Assembly (NCBI RefSeq): GCF_011008945.1
Contig: NZ_WYCT01000036.1
Location: 1 to 35,010, forward strand
Reading direction: 5' to 3'
From: Streptomyces harenosi
GTDB taxonomy: Bacteria; Actinomycetota; Actinomycetes; Streptomycetales; Streptomycetaceae
DNA: 35,010 nucleotides
Below the pieces are notes generated by a model, which had not been told where the DNA came from, did not search any database, and worked only from the letters and a program-made list of their open reading frames with translations. Below are positions 8,641 to 16,267 of this stretch, piece by piece (position 1 is the first letter of the stretch; every line of letters starts with the position of its first letter). Position numbers and translations under genes: made by a program.

Positions 8641-8667
8641 AGGCGCCGGCCGAGAGGGCCGGCGCCT
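8641..8667. terminator. Hairpin terminator
   Basis: AGGCGCCGGCC and GGCCGGCGCCT form a perfect 11-bp stem with a 5-base loop. It lies between the converging lipoprotein gene and the racemase-like gene. Confidence 0.75.
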
Positions 8668-8748
8668 CGTCGGCGTGCGGTCGGACATGTCCGGGCGGCC
8701 GGACCGCCCGTCGCCCGTGACCTCGGCCGGAAGGGGGGGCACCGGGCG

Positions 8749-9474
8749 TCAGCCGGTGCGCGGAGGCCAGTTGAGGATCCGCTTCGGCCTCGGCGACGCG
8801 TAGGTGCGCACCTTGGACGTGGACAGGCCGAGGCGGACGAGGGACTCGGCGATGGTGACGGCGGCGGTCACCCCGTCGACGACGGGCACCCCGGTCCGCT
8901 CGACCACGCGTTCGGCGAGGCCCGACATGCCGCCGCAGCCCAGGCAGACGACCTCGGCCCGGTCCTCCTCGACCGCCCGGGCGGCCTGTGCGGCGATGGC
9001 CTCCACGGCGGCCCGCTCGTCCCGTTCCAGTTCCAGGACGGGCAGTCCGCTGGCGCGGACGGAGGCGCAGCGGTCGCTGAGGCCGGCCACGCGCAGGCGT
9101 TCCTCGATCAACGGGACCGTACGGTCCAGGGTGGTGACGACGGAGTAGGTGCGGCCGAGGAACTGGGCGGTGCTCGCGGCCGCCTCGGTGATGTCGACGA
9201 CCGGGACGTCGAGCAGTTCCTGCAGCCCTTCCCGGCCGTGTTCGCCGTACCCGGCCTGGATGACGGCGTCGAACGGCTCCGGGTGGGTGCGGACGGCCTC
9301 CATCACGGCGACGGCGGCGAGGTAGCTCTCGTAGTTCCCCTCGACGGACTCCGCGCCGAAGGGCGGGGTCAGGGGGACGATCTCGGTTCCCGGTGACGCG
9401 GCACCGGCCGCCTGCTCGCCGATCGAGTCGGTCATGGAGTGCGTGGTGTTGACGTTGACGACGAGGATGCGCAT
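8749..9474 (-). CDS. Asp/Glu/hydantoin racemase superfamily protein
   Basis: A 241-residue cytosolic enzyme of the aspartate/glutamate/hydantoin racemase fold (ILVVNVNTTHSMT start; LGCGGMSGL near the second active site). In two-base racemases one Cys lies near residue 75 and another near 180. Here the second is present (Cys180) but the first position is Gly75 in QAGYGEHG. A Gly/Cys arrangement is known in arylmalonate decarboxylase, so the reaction may be single-base chemistry rather than racemisation; this comparison is by eye. The start is 24 bases after the NCS1 permease stop, so the two are co-transcribed and probably process the imported compound. Alternatives are hydantoin or allantoin racemase. 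Confidence 0.82.
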   Translation of the reverse strand: MRILVVNVNTTHSMTDSIGEQAAGAASPGTEIVPLTPPFGAESVEGNYESYLAAVAVMEAVRTHPEPFDAVIQAGYGEHGREGLQELLDVPVVDITEAAASTAQFLGRTYSVVTTLDRTVPLIEERLRVAGLSDRCASVRASGLPVLELERDERAAVEAIAAQAARAVEEDRAEVVCLGCGGMSGLAERVVERTGVPVVDGVTAAVTIAESLVRLGLSTSKVRTYASPRPKRILNWPPRTG

Positions 9475-9498
9475 CGATCTGCTTTCTGCTGGGCCGGA

Positions 9499-10980
9499 TC
9501 ATTCCGCGGCGACGGCGATGGTCTCGCCGTCCACGTCCCGCATCGGGGCGGTGCGGTCGGCGATGACCGTGTACAGCGCGGCTGCCAGGAGGGCGCCGAT
9601 GAACCAGGAGAAGCCGGCCGCGGCGTGGAAGGCGGGCACGAGAGCGACGACGACGGCGATCGCCGCGCTGGGCACGAAGGCGGCGACGGCCCGCGGGTTG
9701 TAGCCGCGCCGGTAGTGGTACTCGCCGCCCGCGTGGTCCGTGTAGAGGTCGAGGACGTTCACCCGGGACTTCCGCAGCAGCCAGTAGTCCGCCATGATCA
9801 CGCCGAAGAGGGGCCCGAGCAGGGCGCCGAGCCCGCCGAGGAAGTAGTTGACCACGACGGGGCTGTTGTAGAGGTTCCAGGGCGTGATGACGAGACCGAG
9901 GACCGCGCTCACCAGGCCGGCACGGCGGAAGTCGAGCCGGCGCGGGAAGAGGTCGACCAGGGCGTAGATGGGCGCCACGAAGTTGGCCAGCAGGTTCACG
10001 GCCACCGTCAGGGCGATGAGGGCGAGTGAGGCCGTGGCCAGCAGAGCCATGTGCGGGATGGTCCGCACGATGTCCGTGGGACTGGTGATGACCTGGCCGT
10101 CGAGCTTGAACTGGGCGCCGCTGAGGACCGCCACGATGACGGCGAAGAAGAGCATGTTCACCGGGATGCCGATCACGTTGCCGCGGACGATGGAGGCGCG
10201 GCTCCTGGCGGAGCGGGTGAAGTCGCAGAAGTTCAGCACGAACGTCCCGTAGATGACGACCCACAGGGCGGCGGCCTGCAGGATCTGGAGCCACATCTCC
10301 CCGCCGGTGAACGGGTCGTCGACGGACAGGGAGATCGAGCCGTCCGCGCGGTAGAACATCCAGGCCGCGAGGGCGCACATGGTGATCAGGGTGGTGGGTG
10401 CGGCGAAGGCCATGTACCGCCGGATCATCTGCATGCCGTAGCTGACGATGAGAACCTGCAGGCCCCACAGGGTCATGAAGGTGATCCAGCCGAGCGTCGA
10501 CTGGCCGAGCAGGGAGTTGGCGTCCAGACGGCTCAGCCCCGGGAACATCGCCACGAGGAGGGTGCTCAGCACGGAGGCGGCCAGGTAGGTCTGGATGCCG
10601 AACCAGGCGATGGCCACGATGCCCCGGACACCGGCCGGCACCTTCGCCCCGTTGACGCCGAACGCGATCCGGCTCATCACGGGGAAGGGCACACCCGTTT
10701 TGTATCCCATGAAGCCGGACAGGGTCAGCAGGAGGAACAGCAGGACGGAGGCGAGCGCGAAGGCGGCCAGGATGCCCCACACGTTCAGCCCCAGGGCGAA
10801 AAGGCCGATGGCGAACGCGTAGTTTCCGAGGCTGTGCACGTCGTTGGCCCACAGCGTGAAGACGTTGTAGGCGCCCCAGCGGCGCCCTTCTTTCTTCGTC
10901 GGGGCGAGGTCGTACGTGTACAGACCAGAACGGGAGGCTGTGCTGCTTTCCACGGACGACCGGTCATCCACGGCAGTCAT
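9499..10980 (-). CDS. NCS1 family nucleobase/hydantoin/allantoin permease
   Basis: A 493-residue membrane protein with about 12 helices. The N-terminal stretch RRWGAYNVFTLWANDVHSLGNYAFAIGL and the segment SRIAFGVNGAKVPAGVRGIVAIAWFGIQT are typical of the NCS1 cation symporters for hydantoins, allantoin and nucleobases. Another conserved feature is GTFVLNFCDFTRSARS in the middle. It should import a cyclic ureide or nucleobase with Na+ or H+. The ATG at 10980 has GGAG 5 nt upstream; an upstream in-frame ATG at 11025 overlaps the operator-like palindromes and is less likely. It leads an operon with the racemase-like gene and lies next to a GntR regulator and an exported amidohydrolase. Confidence 0.9.
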   Translation of the reverse strand: MTAVDDRSSVESSTASRSGLYTYDLAPTKKEGRRWGAYNVFTLWANDVHSLGNYAFAIGLFALGLNVWGILAAFALASVLLFLLLTLSGFMGYKTGVPFPVMSRIAFGVNGAKVPAGVRGIVAIAWFGIQTYLAASVLSTLLVAMFPGLSRLDANSLLGQSTLGWITFMTLWGLQVLIVSYGMQMIRRYMAFAAPTTLITMCALAAWMFYRADGSISLSVDDPFTGGEMWLQILQAAALWVVIYGTFVLNFCDFTRSARSRASIVRGNVIGIPVNMLFFAVIVAVLSGAQFKLDGQVITSPTDIVRTIPHMALLATASLALIALTVAVNLLANFVAPIYALVDLFPRRLDFRRAGLVSAVLGLVITPWNLYNSPVVVNYFLGGLGALLGPLFGVIMADYWLLRKSRVNVLDLYTDHAGGEYHYRRGYNPRAVAAFVPSAAIAVVVALVPAFHAAAGFSWFIGALLAAALYTVIADRTAPMRDVDGETIAVAAE

Positions 10981-11017
10981 GAGGGCTCCGGGAGGGGGAG
11001 GCGGGAACTTCAAAGAT

Positions 11018-11042
11018 TTCCACACAATGGAAGTTAACTTCC
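11018..11042. promoter_or_regulatory. Overlapping TTCC/GGAA palindromes before the permease
   Basis: TTCCACACAATGGAA (11018-11032, 5-base arms) overlaps the perfect 14-base palindrome GGAAGTTAACTTCC (11029-11042). This gives three alternating half sites. They lie 38-62 bases upstream of the permease ATG in an unusually AT-rich patch. The GGAA-N6-TTCC form resembles IclR-type sites such as those of allantoin repressors; that link is inference. Confidence 0.5.
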
Positions 11043-11701
11043 GCTGAAAAGAACGTAGTTTTCGCCAACAGCACCGTCAAGGGGTGCGTCGGGAAGAGTT
11101 GGTGAAGCCGCCCAGGAAGCCCTTCAGCTGCGAAAATGGCATGGCGGAGCCCTTGAGGCACGATCGACGGCACCGGAGGGCACGCATCGCCGAACGGGAT
11201 GCGGGAGCCCATATGCCAGGCAGGGAAGGCTGGCCCGCCCGTTGTCCGGAGCACCGCCCGGGCGAAGGCGGGAAAACGTACGCCTCTGACGGCACGCGGA
11301 TCCGGAAAACCTCATCCCATGGCCGCCGGAATCCCGGAAAGCGAGGAGCACTCCCCGGCGCTTCGGGACGGAGGAGCACTCCCCGAAAGCACGGGCAATT
11401 GATTCTCCGGCTCGAATACTGCTCTGCCCGGCCGGCGTCTCAGCGCCGGGCGCCGGCCACACCATCAGGAGGATCTTGTCGAGGGGGCGGATATGCGGGT
11501 TCGGCTCTCTCCTTGGCCGGGATGGTATACCAAGTGGCCGACGAGGTGAAGAGTGCCGACGACGGCCGGCCGGGTGGGCGGCGCAGGTCCCCGCGCCGCC
11601 GCGCACGGTTGCCCGTTACCCGTTGCCCGTTGCCCACCGCCAGGGCTCACCGGCCGGCCCGGTACCCCGCGGGCGGCCGGTGTGGGGAGTTGGGCGCGGC
11701 G
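11043..11701. other. Gene-free region with direct repeats
   Basis: No convincing gene is visible on either strand. The stretch holds two 15-base direct repeats, GAGGAGCACTCCCCG at 11343-11357 and 11371-11385. It also has a four-copy heptamer tract at 11608-11635 (GTTGCCC, with one copy GTTACCC) and the operator-like site at 11523. Base composition is less GC-rich than neighbouring genes in places. A short open frame starting at TTG 11476 after AGGAGG overlaps the GntR 3' end and has random composition. Confidence 0.55.
11523..11532. promoter_or_regulatory. TGGTATACCA palindrome, candidate GntR operator
   Basis: This perfect 10-base palindrome fits the TnGTnnACnA form bound by FadR-type GntR regulators. 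A matching site lies at 13867-13880 before the amidohydrolase. The site lies upstream of the permease/racemase operon and downstream of the GntR gene. Confidence 0.5.
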
Positions 11702-12352
11702 CTACGCCCGGCTCTGCTGCCGGCGCCTCATGACCGCGCTGCGGCTGGTCGCCAGATGCCGCCGCACCAGCGCTTCGACACCCTCCACGTCGCGTTCCGC
11801 GATGGCCTGGTACAGGGCCTCGTGCTCGAGCGCGATGCCGAGCAGATCGTCGTGCTGGCCGAGGAGCCACCGCATCCGGCTGCGCAGGACCCGTTCCAGT
11901 TCGCTCAGGAGCTCGTTCGCCGCCAGGGACGTGACCGTCTGGTGGAAGTCGGCCGCCGCTCGGCGGGCCCCCACCGCGTCCCCGGCGCGGGCCGCGGCCA
12001 GTTCCGTGTCCAGATCGGCACGGAGCTTCTCCAGACCGGCGCGGGTGTGCCGTTGTGCGGCGAGACGGAAGGAGAGGGTCTCCAGAGCCGACCGGACTTC
12101 GTCGAGATCCGCGACATCGGTGGGGGTGAACTCCCGCACCACCGCCCAGGTGCGCGGCCGGGGGGTCACCAGCCCTTCGGCCACCAGCGTCTTGAGGGCG
12201 TCACGGACGGGGAGCCGGCTCACCCCCAGGTGCTCGGCGAGCTCCCGTTCGACCAGGCGGCTGCCCGGCCGGCGCACTCCGTCGAGAATCTCGTCGCGCA
12301 ACTGGCGCGTCACCCGCTCCGACTCGGGGGTGAACTCCCCAGACGCAGTCAT
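11702..12352 (-). CDS. GntR family regulator, FCD domain
   Basis: A 216-residue regulator. The winged HTH is at residues 12-75 (VTRQLRDEILDGVRRPGSRLVERELAEHLGVSRLPVRDAL), ending with VTPRPRTWAVVREFT. A helical FCD ligand-binding domain follows (about res 85-205: LDEVRSALETLSFRLAA, FHQTVTSLAANELL, HEALYQAIAERDVEGVEALVRRHL). FCD domains bind metal and organic-acid-like effectors through His and Asp residues of the kind seen here. The ATG at 12352 follows AGAAGGACGACG; a longer frame from 12526 lacks family similarity. It lies 177 bases after the amidohydrolase on the same strand, and TGGTATACCA-like sites near both neighbours are its probable operators. Confidence 0.9.
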   Translation of the reverse strand: MTASGEFTPESERVTRQLRDEILDGVRRPGSRLVERELAEHLGVSRLPVRDALKTLVAEGLVTPRPRTWAVVREFTPTDVADLDEVRSALETLSFRLAAQRHTRAGLEKLRADLDTELAAARAGDAVGARRAAADFHQTVTSLAANELLSELERVLRSRMRWLLGQHDDLLGIALEHEALYQAIAERDVEGVEALVRRHLATSRSAVMRRRQQSRA

Positions 12353-12529
12353 CGTCGTCCTTCTCTCGTCCAGACCCGCAGCACGTTCGGGGGCGCGGCA
12401 CCGTTGCGCTGCGGAAATCCCCAGCACAGCGACCTTAGCGAACGCCCCTTGGCCCCGGCCGACGACGGGAGGGCACCCGCGTCGGCCGGACGCGCGCGGC
12501 CCGGGCGCCTCACGGCGGGACGGCACCGC

Positions 12530-13813
12530 TCAGCCGAGACGGCCCGCGCGGACCACGTGCAGGGGACGCGACAGGAGCGACATGTCCTCCAGCGGATCAC
12601 CGGACACCACCACGGCGTCCCCGGCGTATCCGGGCGCGAGGCGGCCGGCGGTACCGGTGAGACCCAGCAGGCGCGCGGCGCCGGTGGTGGCGGTGCGCAG
12701 CGCGTCCAGGGCCGGCAGGCCGGCCGCGCGCATCAGCTCCACTTCCCGGCCGATGGGGGTGATCTCGCCCCCGGAGGAGTCGGTGCCCGCGGCGAGCGGC
12801 ACCCCCAGTTCGTGGGCCGCCCGCACCGCCTGCCGCAGGACGGGCAGGTAGGTGCGGCCCCGCTCGGCGAGGACCGGGTCGGCGGACTCCGCCAGCCCCG
12901 CGATGGCCGCCAGGGTGGGGGTGAAGTACGTCTTCCTGCGCCGCATCTCGTGCAGGGTGCGCTCGCCCACGAAGACGCCGTGCTCCAGGGACCGGATGCC
13001 GGCCCGGACGGCGTCGTGGCACCCCTTCTCGCTGTAGCCGTGGCACAGCACGCTCTTGCCGCCGCGCCGGGCGGCGGCCACCACTTCGGCGAGCTGCTCG
13101 AAGGAGTACACCTGCGCCAGCGGATCCTGGCCGGGCAGCCCGGCGCGTTCGTTGACGCGTGTTTTCACGACGTCGGCGCCGCGCGCCAGATTGACCTCCA
13201 CCACGCGCCGGAGCGCTGGGGCCGAGCGCACTCCGTCGCGGAGTCCGGCCAGCGCGGCCAGCTCGGGATCGGCGAGCACCGAGTCACCGAGGTCGGGTGT
13301 GACGAAGATGCCGGCCGCACGCAGCCGCGGCGCCCGGTCCGGCAGCCTGCGCGCCAGCTCCCGTACGGCGATGTCCTGGTAGAACGTGGTGGAGCCGCTC
13401 CGTGCGCTGGTGGCCCCCTTGGTGAGGGCCTCACGCGCCTCGGCGACGGTGCTGAGGTGAATGTGGGCATCGACGAGGCCGGGCAGCACCCAGCGGCCGT
13501 GCGCGTCGAGGCGGGGGACGCCCGCGGGGACGTCCTGCTTCCCCCGCGGCCCGGCGCTGCGCACCTTGCCCGAGCGGATCACGACGACGGCGTCCTCGGT
13601 CACCTCACCCGTGGCCGGGTCGAGCAGTGTGCCGCCCTCGATGACCAGGTCCCCCGCCGGGGCGGTGGCCCGCTCCCGGCCCGCCGGGCGCGCGGCCGCC
13701 GCGGGGCCCGCGGCGGAGAGGGCCGCGGCGGATCCGGCCAGGACGGCGGCCCCGGCCAGCACGCCCCGTCGCGTGATCCGGTTCGGGGGAGGCGGGACTG
13801 ACGCAAGGCACAT
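12530..13813 (-). CDS. Tat-exported metal-dependent amidohydrolase
   Basis: A 427-residue secreted hydrolase. The Tat signal is NRITRRGVLAGAAVLAG (twin Arg 15-16) with a cleavage region near residue 40. The amidohydrolase barrel follows, with HIH (His117, His119), a Lys at 217 (VVKTRV) that may be the carbamylated bridge, His258 (CHGYS), His278 (LEHG) and Asp345 (AGTDSSGG). This is the binuclear metal set of imidazolonepropionase/prolidase-like enzymes. It probably opens a cyclic amide or a dipeptide bond outside the membrane. The ATG at 13813 has AGGAG 6 nt upstream. A GntR-type palindrome overlaps the likely promoter. Neighbouring GntR, permease and racemase-like genes suggest one uptake and degradation pathway; the substrate is unknown. 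Confidence 0.88.
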   Translation of the reverse strand: MCLASVPPPPNRITRRGVLAGAAVLAGSAAALSAAGPAAAARPAGRERATAPAGDLVIEGGTLLDPATGEVTEDAVVVIRSGKVRSAGPRGKQDVPAGVPRLDAHGRWVLPGLVDAHIHLSTVAEAREALTKGATSARSGSTTFYQDIAVRELARRLPDRAPRLRAAGIFVTPDLGDSVLADPELAALAGLRDGVRSAPALRRVVEVNLARGADVVKTRVNERAGLPGQDPLAQVYSFEQLAEVVAAARRGGKSVLCHGYSEKGCHDAVRAGIRSLEHGVFVGERTLHEMRRRKTYFTPTLAAIAGLAESADPVLAERGRTYLPVLRQAVRAAHELGVPLAAGTDSSGGEITPIGREVELMRAAGLPALDALRTATTGAARLLGLTGTAGRLAPGYAGDAVVVSGDPLEDMSLLSRPLHVVRAGRLG

Positions 13814-13866
13814 GGCGGCTCCTGATGTCTGAGGGCGCTGGGCAGGGGTGCTCAGCGAGCGCTCGA

Positions 13867-13880
13867 TTTTGTATACCAAA
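13867..13880. promoter_or_regulatory. Candidate GntR operator before the amidohydrolase
   Basis: TTTTGTATACCAAA is a palindrome around GTATAC with one mismatched pair. It shares GTATACCA with the site at 11523. It lies about 54-67 bases upstream of the amidohydrolase ATG and contains a possible minus-strand -10 (TATACA), as expected for a repressor site. Confidence 0.6.
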
Positions 13881-14253
13881 AAGAGGGCCCTTGGTAAGGG
13901 TCGTCCTTCGCCTGTCCGTAGGTCCTCCACGGCGTCCTGGCAGGGTGTTCACCCGGCGCAGGGGAACGCCAGAGGCCGGATCCGGCGGACGACGTGGGGG
14001 GCCACCCCCTGCCGGGATGGTTGACGGTATGCCATCGTGACGAGGCACGCCGAGGTGTTCCCGTCGCGGGACGCGGCTGCGGTGTCGTCCGATCGGATGA
14101 CGGGCCCGTCATCCGATCGGGAGGCGGGGACCAGCCTGCTCACCGACGTGTCCGCGGGGTGTGGGAACGGAGGCTGGAGACACAGCGCACGGAGCGCTGC
14201 GCCTGCGACGCGAGACACGCGACAGACGCGAGACGACAGGGAGTTGCCCGCCC
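13881..14253. other. Divergent intergenic region, no gene seen
   Basis: This region separates the amidohydrolase and the HbpS-like gene. It holds the 32-bp palindrome listed separately and an extra TTGGT half site at 13891-13895. I see no plausible coding frame on either strand; open frames here have shadow-like composition. Confidence 0.6.
14089..14120. promoter_or_regulatory. Perfect 32-bp palindrome upstream of HbpS-like gene
   Basis: The left arm 14089-14104 (CCGATCGGATGACGGG) and right arm 14105-14120 are exact reverse complements with no spacer. Each arm contains a nested CCGATCGG palindrome. It lies 134 bases upstream of the HbpS-like ATG. It could be an operator for two dimers or a processed RNA hairpin; which is not decidable from sequence. 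Confidence 0.7.
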
Positions 14254-14823
14254 ATGCAGCACAAGGCCAAGAAGTTCTCCACCCGCGCCAAGGCCGTCAC
14301 CTCCGCCGCGGCGGTCGCGGCGGTCGGCGCCGGCGTCTTCGGCGCGGTCTCCGCCTCCGCCGACACCCAGGCCGCCCCGGCCGTGGCCCCGGCCGCGCTC
14401 AAGGCCAAGACGACGACCACCAGCAACCACCTCACCGTGGACGCCGCCACCGACGCCGCCCGGGCGGCGCTGGAGGCCGCCGAGCGGGAGGGGCAGCGGG
14501 TGACGGTCGCGGTCGTGGACCGCAACGGCAACACCGTCGTGACCCTGCGCGGTGACGGCGCCGGCCCGCAGTCGTACGAGTCCGCGATCAGGAAGGCGTA
14601 CACCTCCGTCTCCTGGAACGCGCCCACGTCGGAGCTGGCCGAGCGGCTGAAGAGCGCCCCGAACCTCAAGGACATCCCGAACACGCTGTTCCTCGCGGGC
14701 GGCACTCCGGTGGTGCACGGCAAGGCGCCCATCGCGGGCATCGGCGTGGCGGGCGCCCCGTCCGGCGACCTGGACGAGAAGTTCGCCCGGGCCGGGGTCG
14801 CGGCCCTCGCCGGGGAACGCTGA
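14254..14823 (+). CDS. Secreted HbpS/GlcG-family heme-binding-type protein
   Basis: A 189-residue protein with a signal peptide (res 1 to about 38, ending VSASADT). The rest matches the GlcG/HbpS fold: LTVDAATDAARAALEAAEREGQRVTVAVVDRNG, then SYESAIRKAYTSVSWNAPTSEL, and GGTPVVHGKAPIAGIGVAGAPSGDLDEKFARAGVAAL at the C-terminus. In Streptomyces reticuli HbpS binds heme outside the cell and modulates the SenS-SenR two-component system. No kinase or response regulator pair is adjacent here. The ATG at 14254 lies 13 nt after AGGGAG; in-frame upstream codons from 14161 look non-coding. A strong hairpin follows the stop. Confidence 0.88.
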   Translation: MQHKAKKFSTRAKAVTSAAAVAAVGAGVFGAVSASADTQAAPAVAPAALKAKTTTTSNHLTVDAATDAARAALEAAEREGQRVTVAVVDRNGNTVVTLRGDGAGPQSYESAIRKAYTSVSWNAPTSELAERLKSAPNLKDIPNTLFLAGGTPVVHGKAPIAGIGVAGAPSGDLDEKFARAGVAALAGER

Positions 14824-14878
14824 CGCCACCGCGGCGAGCAGCCGGCCGGCCACCGCCCCTCACCCGGCCGCCGCCCTC

Positions 14879-14917
14879 GCCCGTGCCGCCGCCCCTCGTC
14901 CGGGCGGCGGCACGGGC
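14879..14917. terminator. Hairpin terminator after HbpS-like gene
   Basis: GCCCGTGCCGCCGCCC (14879-14894) and its exact reverse complement (14902-14917) form a 16-bp stem with a 7-base loop, about 55 bases after the stop codon. It should separate this gene from the downstream lipoprotein. Confidence 0.8.
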
Positions 14918-14989
14918 ACCGGCGGGCCGCGTGGAACGGAACCGGATACGAACGACGAGCGTGCGCGCCGCGCGCGGGAAGGCCGAACG

Positions 14990-16159
14990 ATGACGAGCAG
15001 TCCGCGCTCCACGGCGGGAATCCTGACAGCGCTGGCCACCGTGGTGGCCCTGGCCGGCTGCGCACCCGGCGCCGACGCCCCGGCCGCGTCCTCCTCCGCC
15101 TCGTCCGCTCCGCCGGGCGTGCCGTCCCCCGCGGGCACGGGCGCCGCGGGGCGGTCCCCGGGTGCGGCACCCACCCCGGAAGGGACCCTGGTGGTCACGG
15201 ACTTCGACGCCGACACGGTCACCTTCGTCGACCCCGCCCGGCGCGGTGGCGCCGCCGGCCTCGGTTCGGTGGAGGTCGGCACCGCGCCGTACGGGATCGC
15301 GGTGGGCGAGGACGGCACGGCCTGGGTGGCGACGGCCGAGGGCGTCGCGGTCGTCGACACCCGGGCCCGCGAGCGCACCGCGCTGATCCCCTACGCGACC
15401 GACACCGGCCCGGTGACGACCGGCGAGTACCGGGGCGGCGGTATGGGCATCGCGCTCTCCCCGGACGGCGACCGGGTCTATGTCGGGGTGAACGTTCCCG
15501 GCGCCCGGGGTGTGCTGGAGATCATCGACGCCGGGGAACGGAGGGTGACCGGCACGGTGCCGGTCGGACGCCGCCCCTTCGACGTCGACGTCTCCGGCGA
15601 CGGCCGCCACGTCTACGCCACCGGCCACGACTCCTTCGACGTCACCGTCATCGACACCGCCGGCCGGACGGCCCGCCGCATCGAGGTGGCCCCGTACGGC
15701 ACCGAGGGCGGCCTCGGTTCCTGGCTCAAACCGCACTACACGGCCGTACGGCCCTCCGACGGCGCGCTCCTGCTCCCGTTCGAGGGCGAACGCCTGGCGG
15801 TGGTCGACCCCGGCTCCGGCCGGGTCCGCGTCGAGCGCATGACCGCCGACACCCACCAGCACGGGGTGACGATCGGCCGGGACGGCACGCTGTACGTGGT
15901 CGGCACCGGGCCGATCGACCCGTCCGAGGACGACGGCCCGTCCCTCACCGTCCGGGCCCCCGACGGGCGGGAGCGGCTCATCCCGCTCCAGGGACCCCAC
16001 GAGTCCGTCATCCTGTCGTCCGGCGGACGGACCGCCTACGTCTCGGGCGGCTTCACCCGCGACGGCCACTGGAACGGCATCAGCGTGGTCGATCTGGTCA
16101 CCGGGGAGGTGACGCGGCTGCCCGTGGGCGTGCGCCCGCTGGGCATGGCCCTGCTGTGA
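14990..16159 (+). CDS. YncE-like beta-propeller lipoprotein
   Basis: A 389-residue lipoprotein; LAGC puts the lipidated Cys at residue 24, followed by an Ala/Ser/Pro-rich linker to about residue 62. The rest is a seven-bladed-type propeller of YVTN/NHL repeats: GTLVVTDFDADTVTFVD, PYGIAVGEDGTAWVATAEGVAVVDT, GMGIALSPDGDRVYVG, PFDVDVSGDGRHVYATGHDSFDVTVID, ESVILSSGGRTAYVSGG and RPLGMALL. No catalytic residues are apparent; a binding or scaffold role at the outer membrane face is inferred. GGAAGG lies about 9 nt before the ATG. Proximity to the HbpS-like gene suggests a shared extracellular role, though a terminator stands between them. Confidence 0.85.
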   Translation: MTSSPRSTAGILTALATVVALAGCAPGADAPAASSSASSAPPGVPSPAGTGAAGRSPGAAPTPEGTLVVTDFDADTVTFVDPARRGGAAGLGSVEVGTAPYGIAVGEDGTAWVATAEGVAVVDTRARERTALIPYATDTGPVTTGEYRGGGMGIALSPDGDRVYVGVNVPGARGVLEIIDAGERRVTGTVPVGRRPFDVDVSGDGRHVYATGHDSFDVTVIDTAGRTARRIEVAPYGTEGGLGSWLKPHYTAVRPSDGALLLPFEGERLAVVDPGSGRVRVERMTADTHQHGVTIGRDGTLYVVGTGPIDPSEDDGPSLTVRAPDGRERLIPLQGPHESVILSSGGRTAYVSGGFTRDGHWNGISVVDLVTGEVTRLPVGVRPLGMALL

Positions 16160-16267
16160 CCTCCGGCCGGGAAACCCGCGGGTCCGTGTCCGAACGGCGC
16201 GGCGGCGTCGCGGCGGGCGAGGGGGGCCCGCCCGGCACCGCCGGTGCCCGTGGTGTCGTACGCGCGG

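Noticed and set aside
11476..11733. TTG-started frame after AGGAGG
   Set aside because: Random composition, overlaps the GntR 3' end and crosses the heptamer repeat; the ribosome-like site is probably chance.
11084..13801. Open frame of 905 codons on the plus strand
   Set aside because: It runs antisense through the GntR and amidohydrolase genes, whose motifs are intact on the minus strand.
16234..16248. GGCACC/GGTGCC hairpin after the propeller lipoprotein
   Set aside because: The stem is short with a minimal loop; too weak to list as a terminator.
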